Shown: in pieces, positions 1 through 5,540 of the stretch
How the letters are laid out: each line of letters starts with the position of its first letter
Position numbering within the stretch: the stretch's first letter is position 1
Source of the DNA: an uncultured Bacteroidales bacterium
Lineage (GTDB): Bacteria; Bacteroidota; Bacteroidia; Bacteroidales; F082
Assembly: GCA_946410535.1 (NCBI GenBank)
Contig: CAMKAR010000159.1
Span: 1 to 5,540 of the forward strand
DNA: 5,540 nucleotides
Direction of reading: 5' to 3'
Made by a program: the position numbers and the translations under genes
Notes under the pieces: model-generated
Seen by the model: only the letters and a program-made list of their open reading frames with translations
Databases searched by the model: none
What the model was told of the DNA's origin: nothing

Positions 1-1543
<1,543 letters not shown>

Positions 1544-1593
1544 ATTCAGTTGTCAGTTATCAGTTTGTAGTTGTCAGTTTGTAGTTGTCAGTT
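1544..1593 (-). repeat. Tandem heptamer repeat (AACTNNN x7) forming the ettA leader
   Basis: Read on the minus strand, the 50 bases before the ettA ATG are seven consecutive heptamers: AACTGAC, AACTACA, AACTGAC, AACTACA, AACTGAT, AACTGAC, AACTGAA, then one T and the start codon. The first four also form a 14-bp period. The array occupies the place of the ribosome-binding site and is A-rich with no Shine-Dalgarno, which suits Bacteroidota initiation. Whether it affects translation is inference. Confidence 0.9.
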
Positions 1594-1595
1594 GC

Positions 1596-1646
1596 GCAGG
1601 GACTTACGTCGCCTGCTTATTGGCTGTCGCCCCTACAGGGCTTTGC
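1596..1646. repeat. 51-bp direct repeat, copy A (between BRO-N gene and ettA)
   Basis: This stretch is identical over all 51 bases to 2634-2684, in the same orientation. It can fold into two hairpins. The first pairs 1596-1603 (GCAGGGAC) with 1608-1616 around a TTAC loop, with one bulged G. The second pairs GCCC (1629-1632) with GGGC (1638-1641), or alternatively CTGT (1624-1627) with ACAG (1635-1638). It lies downstream of the BRO-N gene and could weaken read-through into ettA. It resembles a dispersed, REP-like intergenic element; that is inference from structure and position. Confidence 0.95.
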
Positions 1647-1660
1647 TCTGCACCGCTTTG

Positions 1661-1695
1661 CGTCACCGCGAGGAGGAACGGCGAAGCAGTCCAGA
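1661..1695. repeat. 35-bp dispersed repeat of the CGTCA...CGAGGAG...GCGAAGCA..TCCAG type
   Basis: This begins CGTCACCGCGAGGAG and ends GCGAAGCAGTCCAGA. I recognise it from memory as a variant of an intergenic repeat seen in many unrelated bacterial genomes (typical form CGTCATTGCGAGGAG...GAAGCAATCCAG). It directly abuts the BRO-N stop codon at 1696-1698, and only 14 bases separate it from copy A of the 51-bp repeat. Only one copy lies in this window, so its repeat status rests on recall. Confidence 0.6.
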
Positions 1696-2562
1696 TTATT
1701 CGTTGGAATTGCCTTCGGCCAGTTCCTTTGCTTCGGCATCCTCAACGGGCGCAAGGTAATCCGAGGCTTTTGCGGGTGAAACCACGCTGTGGCCAAGTTC
1801 TTTCTCCAAGTCTTTCCGGGCGTTTTTTGCGATGCGGCCTCCCGCTTGTGCGGTTTGCTGGCTTTCTGTGAAACCTTTCGGGTTGCGTTGACGCGAGATT
1901 TCAGTGGTGGCTACTTCTGCCAAAGTGTTGAGCGCCAATTCAATGTTTGTCATGTTGTCGCGCAGGTTCTCTTTGGTGAGACCTTTGTATTGCTTGTATT
2001 CGCCTGTGGTCATGCCACTCCAAGCCTTGGTGAGAATGTTGGTAAGGATGGCGAAGTCTTTTGGCTCGTGAACACCCGAGCGTTCCCATTCGTCGGTGAG
2101 CTCCTTGCGCATCTTGATGGACTTCATTCGCTCATTGATCCAGCGGTCGCTGTAATCTTGTCTCCGATAATCCTCCACAGCCATTTGGAAAGTCTGCTCA
2201 GGGTCAATCATCTGGTCGATGCGCTGTGCTCCGACTTCGGCAAGCCAACGCTTCAAAGGTTCTGCCTTAGGTGATGGGATAGACTGGATGATGCGAAGAA
2301 CCTCCTCTAAATCAGCGACATCAGTTAGGTATTTTTTACCATCTTGAGAAGGTAGTTTCAGTTGTCCCAAAGATTGGGACAACTCATCTCCTTCCGCTTT
2401 CAGCTTTGCTTTCAAAGCACTCCAATACTTTCGTGGGCGTGGGCTTTCGGTTAGCACTTGTACTACGTCCACAACAGAGAAATAGTATTTTTCCTTTTCA
2501 GCGTCCCAAACGACGCGAATTTGTTTATTTTCAAAGAGTTGTATTGCAAGATTGTTTTCCAT
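1696..2562 (-). CDS. BRO-N domain protein (prophage antirepressor / DinD-like)
   Basis: This 288-residue soluble protein begins with a BRO-N-type domain (about 5-112). Visible blocks are the strand and helix around VVWDAEKEKYYFSVVDVV (17-34), PRKYWSALKAKL (43-54) and KKYLTDVADLEEVLRIIQSI (76-95), followed by an SPKAEPLKRWL helix (97-107). BRO-N domains are known from baculovirus Bro proteins and phage antirepressors and are thought to bind DNA. The C-terminal part (about 125-270) carries MTTGEYKQYKGLTKENLRDN (184-203) and GGRIAKNARKDLEKELG (241-257), a layout I associate with chromosomal DinD-like proteins of Bacteroidota. The tail (271-288) is acidic and probably disordered. The ATG at 2562 is the first in frame and follows an A-rich leader without a Shine-Dalgarno. 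Codon use is mixed (GAA, AAA, CCA, TTA, CTA), unlike ettA. The gene lies between identical 51-bp repeats with no other phage gene nearby, suggesting a transferred orphan. The target and any damage inducibility are unknown. Confidence 0.86.
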   Translation of the reverse strand: MENNLAIQLFENKQIRVVWDAEKEKYYFSVVDVVQVLTESPRPRKYWSALKAKLKAEGDELSQSLGQLKLPSQDGKKYLTDVADLEEVLRIIQSIPSPKAEPLKRWLAEVGAQRIDQMIDPEQTFQMAVEDYRRQDYSDRWINERMKSIKMRKELTDEWERSGVHEPKDFAILTNILTKAWSGMTTGEYKQYKGLTKENLRDNMTNIELALNTLAEVATTEISRQRNPKGFTESQQTAQAGGRIAKNARKDLEKELGHSVVSPAKASDYLAPVEDAEAKELAEGNSNE

Positions 2563-2583
2563 AGTTAGTTGTTGTCGTTTGAT

Positions 2584-2598
2584 TTATTGGGCTGTCGC
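2584..2598. repeat. Degenerate fragment of the 51-bp repeat core
   Basis: TTATTGGGCTGTCGC here matches the core TTATTGGCTGTCGC of the 51-bp repeat (1617-1630 and 2655-2668) except for one extra G. It sits 22 bases upstream of the BRO-N start codon and in the same orientation as the full copies. It may be a decayed third copy, but a 15-base match is short and could be chance. Confidence 0.45.
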
Positions 2599-2633
2599 AT
2601 TGCGGTAGCCGATTATATGTCGATTTTTATGTT

Positions 2634-2684
2634 GCAGGGACTTACGTCGCCTGCTTATTGGCTGTCGCCCCTACAGGGCTTTGC
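2634..2684. repeat. 51-bp direct repeat, copy B (overlaps the 3' end of glycosyltransferase gene 3843-2671)
   Basis: This is identical to 1596-1646 with start points 1038 bases apart, and it has the same two potential hairpins (2634-2654, and GCCC 2667-2670 with GGGC 2676-2679). On the minus strand its first bases encode the final Lys-Ala-Leu and the TAG stop of the upstream glycosyltransferase. The repeat thus forms the end of that gene and the start of the spacer before the BRO-N gene. Together with copy A it brackets the BRO-N gene. Confidence 0.95.
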
Positions 2685-3843
2685 GCATCGCCTCCTCCAT
2701 CACCTCCGTAGCCTTGCCCCAGTCATAGACGCGATTCGTGAAGTCGAAGCCCGCTTGGGCGAGACGGTCGGCTTGTTCCTTGTCTGTCAATAGGGTGATG
2801 ATGTGCTGTGCCATCTCCTCGGCGTTGCTGCCGACCAAGATTTCCTCGTTAGGTTTTGCACCCAAAGAGGCGTTGGCCAAAGGTGATGTGATGGCGGGCA
2901 GCCGCATCGACATGGCCTCCAACAGCTTGTTTTGCAGTCCAGTGCCAATACGCATGGGCGCGATGAAGACGCGACTCTCGGCGTAGGCCGTGCGGATGTC
3001 GTCGAGCCAGCCGCTGACGATGATCTTTTCATTGGCGCATTTCTTCACACGAGGGTCAGGGGTGGCGCCGGCGATGTACATTTTCACGTCGGGCAAGGTC
3101 TTCCATACGATGGGCAGGATCTCGTTGGCCAAATATTCCACGGAGTTTACGTTGGGCGCATAGCTCATGTTGCCCGTGAAGACTAAGTCGTATTTCTTCT
3201 CGCAGTCCATCGGATGGTATTTCTCGTGGTCGACGCCGTTGGGCACGATGAGGATCTCGTCGCGCTTCTCATGCGGGAACAAGGCCCTGTCGGGTTCGCT
3301 GATGATGGTCTTCACGTCGAAGTCGTCGAAGATGTCGGCTTCGTAACGGGCCAAACGGCGGTACTCCATATTATATATAGGTCGCATGACGAACGAGGCC
3401 ACGTCGGCACGGCGTTTCATGCCATAGGAGAAAATGTCTTGATAGTCAATGGTTTTCGGGATGTCCTTGTGCCTGATGTATTCCGCAGTGCGCAGCAGCT
3501 GGCAGAAGAGCATGTCGGGCTTGTGTTTGGCAATCAAGGCGTTGACTTTCTTTGCTGCCTTGCGATTGTAGAAATAGCCGCATTGCATGGGCAGGCCTTT
3601 GAAAAAAGCGCGAATGAGTCCCAACAGGATTTGCGGCTTGGAAATCTTGATGAAATTGATCGACTGGCAATAGGGTTGCAAAGCGCGAAAAGCGTCTTGC
3701 TCGCTGACTTTTGGGTCGTCGTTCAAGGCACAAAGGACGATTTCGTTGCGTTTTGAGAGTTGCTTTATCTGGTTGAAAGCCCGCAATTTGTCGCCCTTTT
3801 CGAGCGGGTAGGGGATGCGGGGCAGAAGGACAAAAATCTTCAT
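2671..3843 (-). CDS. GT4-type glycosyltransferase (GT-B fold)
   Basis: This 390-residue cytoplasmic or membrane-associated enzyme should transfer a sugar from a nucleotide-sugar donor to a glycan or lipid-linked acceptor; donor and acceptor cannot be read from sequence. The N-terminal acceptor domain opens with MKIFVLLPRIPYPLEKGDKL, where PYP-x3-G is the usual glycine-rich first loop. The C-terminal donor domain has VPNGVD (200-205), FTGNMSYAPNVNSV (222-235) and GTGLQNKLLEAM (300-311), with K306 and E309 in the place of the nucleotide-sugar contacts of the GT4 family. The first Glu of the classical E-x7-E motif is absent, which is common in this subgroup. The overall pattern resembles the TIGR03087-like sugar transferases (recall). 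Length is normal. The ATG at 3843 starts the conserved first beta strand. The gene has its own likely promoter (3863-3870), and its last codons fall inside a 51-bp repeat. It is paralogous to the upstream glycosyltransferase. Confidence 0.93.
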   Translation of the reverse strand: MKIFVLLPRIPYPLEKGDKLRAFNQIKQLSKRNEIVLCALNDDPKVSEQDAFRALQPYCQSINFIKISKPQILLGLIRAFFKGLPMQCGYFYNRKAAKKVNALIAKHKPDMLFCQLLRTAEYIRHKDIPKTIDYQDIFSYGMKRRADVASFVMRPIYNMEYRRLARYEADIFDDFDVKTIISEPDRALFPHEKRDEILIVPNGVDHEKYHPMDCEKKYDLVFTGNMSYAPNVNSVEYLANEILPIVWKTLPDVKMYIAGATPDPRVKKCANEKIIVSGWLDDIRTAYAESRVFIAPMRIGTGLQNKLLEAMSMRLPAITSPLANASLGAKPNEEILVGSNAEEMAQHIITLLTDKEQADRLAQAGFDFTNRVYDWGKATEVMEEAMRKAL

Positions 3844-3862
3844 CTCGGTTGAATTGAGGGGA

Positions 3863-3870
3863 CAAAGATA
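3863..3870 (-). promoter_or_regulatory. Candidate Bacteroidota promoter -7 box (TATCTTTG) for glycosyltransferase 3843-2671
   Basis: TATCTTTG on the minus strand fits the Bacteroidota sigma-ABfr consensus TAnnTTTG exactly, 19 bases upstream of the ATG. A transcript starting 5-7 bases past it would have a leader of only about 13 bases. The -33 element is weak: a TTC, not TTG, lies 19 bases upstream. No comparable box is visible in the other three intergenic stretches apart from TAACTTTG at 4011-4018. Confidence 0.55.
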
Positions 3871-3915
3871 ATGGTTTTTGTTGATTGTTGAACCGTTGAG
3901 TTGTTTTATTGTTGA

Positions 3916-4008
3916 CTATGGCTGATGGCTTATGGCAGATGGCTTGCTTCAGCAAAAAGCATAAGTTCCACGCCTTGGGATAAGCAAGCCATAAGCCATT
4001 GGCTATAG
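3916..4008. repeat. Long imperfect inverted repeat between the two glycosyltransferase genes
   Basis: The left part (3916-3949) and right part (3982-4008) are inverted copies. The core ATGGCTTATGGC (3925-3936) is exactly complementary to GCCATAAGCCAT (3988-3999). The match extends outwards to CTAT/ATAG and inwards to TTGCTT/AAGCAA if a 7-base AGATGGC unit is looped out, giving 24 of 27 matching positions. On the minus strand the stem begins about 8 bases after the stop of the 405-residue glycosyltransferase. It could slow read-through into the next gene, but no T-tract follows, so a standard intrinsic terminator is not supported. Confidence 0.8.
3918..3945 (+). repeat. Tandem heptamer repeat (ATGGCNN x4)
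   Basis: Four consecutive heptamers occur: ATGGCTG, ATGGCTT, ATGGCAG and ATGGCTT. The array forms most of the left arm of the inverted repeat spanning 3916-4008. It has the same 7-bp period as the unrelated AACTNNN array before ettA. No coding role is visible. Confidence 0.85.
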
Positions 4009-4015
4009 GCCAAAG

Positions 4016-5233
4016 TTACAAGAACGTAATCTTGCTTCCCGGTCGGATCTGCTCATAAAACATCAGCAGGCGGGCGATGATCTTGCGGTTGTCGTAGGTT
4101 TCTTCCACTAATTTTCTCGCGGCTTGTCCGATGCGGACTGCGATTTCGGGGTTCTCGTTGATGGCGCGGATGGCTTCCACCATCTTGGCCTTGTTCTCGG
4201 CGATGATGATGTTGACTTCCTCGTCGTAGAGGATGCCCTCGGCACCCACGCGCGTGGTGATGACGGTCTTGCCCATCGCCATCGACTCGATGATCTTGAT
4301 GCGGATGCCGCTGCCCGAAAGCAAGGGTACGATGGCCACATCGTGGTTGGCGACAAATTCCTTGGCATCAGGCACTTCTCCAACAACGTCGACATGCGGG
4401 TTCTTCAGCGTGGTGAGCCATTCGGGCATCGAGCGACCGGCCAAATGATAGACAAAATCGGGCACTTTCTCGACGGTTCGGGGCAGCACCTCGTCAACAA
4501 ACCAACGTATGCCTTCCTCGTTGGGCATCCAATTCATGGAACCGATGTGGTAGAACTTGGGCTTGCCTTCAATCTCTGATTTTGGCGTAAACTCCTCAGG
4601 ATAAACACCGTAAGGGATGTCGATGATGGGCTTCGAGCAGTATTTGCGGAAAAATGCCGCGTCTTTGCGCGTGATGGCGGCAATGCCGTCGACACTCTCC
4701 AAGGCATTGAGTTCGTATTCTTTCAAGGTCCTTGCCAAATGGTTGATATACCATCGTTTGGCGAAAAACTTGGTCTCCTTGGCGATGCGTTCCCAAATCT
4801 TGTGCTCGACGTTGTGGGCACGCAACACAATCATGGCTTTGGAGTGCTGGCGGATGGTCTCCACATAAGGCGCCATATAAAGCATTTCCAACTGCACCAC
4901 GTCAAACTGCTCTTTATCAAGCACTTCGATAAGCCGTTCCTTGAAATTGTCGGAGATGAAACGCTCCACATGGTACGACCTTTTGGTAAACAAATTCAAG
5001 AAGGCTTTCAGCGGTCGTATGCTCAGGTCGACGTCGATCAGCTCGATGCCGGTCTTGCGTTTGTATTCGTCGGGGATGTCGCTTTCCTTGACGTTGAACT
5101 TCTCGCTGTTGATGGCTAATATCTTGACCTGATGCCCCGCTTCGAGCAGTCCGGTGATGATGCTGTTCATCGCCATGGGACCGCCTTCGGAGGCAGGGTA
5201 GGGGGGCTTGTTGCAGAGCAGGAGGATTTTCAT
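4016..5233 (-). CDS. GT4-type glycosyltransferase (GT-B fold)
   Basis: This 405-residue enzyme has the two-domain GT-B layout. The N-terminus MKILLLCNKPPYPASEGGPM has the glycine-rich first loop, closely paralleling the downstream paralogue. VLRAHNVEHKIWERIA (136-151) is typical of the acceptor domain of many Bacteroidota GT4 enzymes. The donor domain shows IPYGV (206-210), FYHIGSMNWMPNEEGIRWF (227-245) and PLLSGSGIRIKIIESMAMGK (303-322), with K313 and E316 as likely donor contacts. There is no signal peptide or transmembrane helix. It should act on the cytoplasmic face of the inner membrane in building a surface glycan; donor and linkage are unknown. The ATG at 5233 lies 82 bases after the permease stop. 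No TAnnTTTG box is seen in that gap, so transcription from the permease promoter is plausible. There is no Shine-Dalgarno. The stop codon overlaps a weak TAACTTTG box at 4011-4018. Confidence 0.93.
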   Translation of the reverse strand: MKILLLCNKPPYPASEGGPMAMNSIITGLLEAGHQVKILAINSEKFNVKESDIPDEYKRKTGIELIDVDLSIRPLKAFLNLFTKRSYHVERFISDNFKERLIEVLDKEQFDVVQLEMLYMAPYVETIRQHSKAMIVLRAHNVEHKIWERIAKETKFFAKRWYINHLARTLKEYELNALESVDGIAAITRKDAAFFRKYCSKPIIDIPYGVYPEEFTPKSEIEGKPKFYHIGSMNWMPNEEGIRWFVDEVLPRTVEKVPDFVYHLAGRSMPEWLTTLKNPHVDVVGEVPDAKEFVANHDVAIVPLLSGSGIRIKIIESMAMGKTVITTRVGAEGILYDEEVNIIIAENKAKMVEAIRAINENPEIAVRIGQAARKLVEETYDNRKIIARLLMFYEQIRPGSKITFL

Positions 5234-5265
5234 GGGTAAAGGTTTTAGTTTGTTGGGTTCGGCCC

Positions 5266-5306
5266 TTCGACAGGCTCAGGGACCTTATGCCGTTGAGCTT
5301 GTCGAA
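5266..5306. repeat. Inverted repeat TTCGACAGGCTCA / TGAGCTTGTCGAA
   Basis: Thirteen-base arms (5266-5278 and 5294-5306) are complementary except for one position, which becomes a G-U pair in the RNA of one strand, around a 15-base loop. This matches, from memory, a widespread intergenic palindromic element (CCTGAGCCTGTCGAAGG type) found in many bacterial genomes. It fills half of the 82-base gap between the permease and the glycosyltransferase. No T-run follows on the minus strand, so it is better described as a REP-like element than a terminator. Confidence 0.8.
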
Positions 5307-5315
5307 ACGCCGCAA

Positions 5316-5540
5316 CTATCGATTTGTCTGTGTGTTTGATTCAACCTTGGCTTTTTTGTGTTTCTTGAATACCCTTTGGAAGAATTTCTTCCAGCTGTCG
5401 CCGTCGAAGAGGGCCGCATCGGTGGTGGCCTTGAAGGTGAAGAACAACCCGACGGGCAGCAGCACGAGCGAAGAGAGCCACACGCCGAGGAACATGTTGA
5501 GGTCGCCAAAGACGGCCATGCGCTCGGCAATGGTGGAGAC
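5316..5540 (-). CDS. LptF/LptG (YjgP/YjgQ) family permease, C-terminal fragment
   Basis: Only the last 74 residues are visible; the frame is open to the window edge, so the gene starts upstream. The visible part begins VSTIAERMAVFG and continues with a transmembrane helix, FLGVWLSSLVLLPVGLFFTF (residues 17-36 of the fragment). It then runs into KATTDAALFDGDSWKKFFQR and a Lys-rich tail ending in TAG at 5316-5318. The helix with a W-L-S-S-x-V-L-L-P pattern followed by T-x-KATTD matches the C-terminus of Bacteroidota LptF/LptG permeases as I recall them. In that family, such inner-membrane subunits work with the ATPase LptB to extract LPS and pass it to the periplasmic bridge. The assignment rests on a short stretch, and LptF cannot be told from LptG. 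An ATG at 5519 is internal, not the start. The neighbouring glycosyltransferases fit an envelope-glycan context. Confidence 0.78.
   Translation of the reverse strand, partial: VSTIAERMAVFGDLNMFLGVWLSSLVLLPVGLFFTFKATTDAALFDGDSWKKFFQRVFKKHKKAKVESNTQTNR

Noticed and set aside
1789..2274. 161-residue plus-strand open frame opposite the BRO-N gene
   Set aside because: It is antisense to a coherent BRO-N frame and has Cys/Phe-rich composition without recognisable structure.
2569..2793. Small plus-strand frames across both 51-bp repeats sharing the peptide LTSPAYWLSPLQGFA
   Set aside because: The shared peptide simply reflects the identical DNA of the repeats (also at 1585-1779). The frames run into unrelated antisense sequence, so they are spurious rather than a duplicated small protein.
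3214..3756. 180-residue plus-strand open frame opposite the 390-residue glycosyltransferase
   Set aside because: It lies entirely antisense to an intact glycosyltransferase, is Val/Asp/Gly-rich as expected of a reverse-frame shadow, and matches no family I know.
3918..3945. Heptamer arrays as a CRISPR-like array
   Set aside because: The units are 7 bases with no spacers between them, and no cas gene is present.
3844..4015. Intrinsic terminator after the 405-residue glycosyltransferase
   Set aside because: A stem can form, but its arms are about 50 bases apart and no T-tract follows on the minus strand, so a standard terminator is not supported.
4011..4018. TAACTTTG on the minus strand as a second promoter for the 390-residue glycosyltransferase
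   Set aside because: It fits TAnnTTTG but overlaps the upstream gene's stop codon and lacks a clear -33 element. It would give a leader of about 160 bases, and the box at 3863-3870 is better placed.
4124..4579. 151-residue plus-strand open frame opposite the 405-residue glycosyltransferase
   Set aside because: It is a shadow of the donor domain of an intact gene, with low-complexity composition and no motif.
5317..5519. Small independent membrane protein starting at the ATG at 5519
   Set aside because: The frame continues upstream without a stop to the window edge and matches the C-terminus of LptF/LptG permeases, so the ATG is internal.

Overview
The window looks like chromosomal DNA of a Bacteroidota bacterium, most likely Bacteroidales. 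The reasons are the close match of the proteins to Bacteroides/Prevotella-type families (recalled, not searched), the absence of Shine-Dalgarno sequences in front of all four complete start codons, A-rich leaders, and one good TAnnTTTG -7 box of the Bacteroidota type. All five genes lie on the minus strand, so transcription runs from base 5540 towards base 1. Both outer genes are cut by the window edges.

In transcription order the genes are: the C-terminal end of an LptF/LptG-type permease (5540-5316); a 405-residue GT4-type glycosyltransferase (5233-4016); a second, paralogous 390-residue GT4-type glycosyltransferase (3843-2671); a 288-residue BRO-N domain protein of the prophage-antirepressor type (2562-1696); and the ABC-F translation factor EttA (1543 to beyond base 1, 514 residues visible). 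The permease fragment and the two glycosyltransferases fit a cell-envelope theme of LPS transport and glycan assembly. EttA is a housekeeping factor. The BRO-N gene looks like an accessory insertion between the two.

No intergenic stretch exceeds 300 bp (82, 172, 108 and 152 bp), yet each carries repeats. 5234-5315 holds a 13-bp-arm inverted repeat. 3844-4015 holds ATGGCNN heptamers inside a large inverted repeat, followed by the gt1 promoter. 2563-2670 holds most of one copy of a perfect 51-bp repeat plus a degenerate fragment. 1544-1695 is almost wholly repeats: seven AACTNNN heptamers abutting the ettA start codon, the second 51-bp copy, and a 35-bp dispersed repeat abutting the BRO-N stop codon.

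The most notable feature is that the BRO-N gene sits between two identical, same-orientation 51-bp repeats. The upstream copy supplies the last codons and stop of the preceding glycosyltransferase. This suggests a cassette that arrived by, or could be lost through, recombination between repeats. I see no convincing new multi-gene system, tRNA, rRNA, CRISPR array or transposase.
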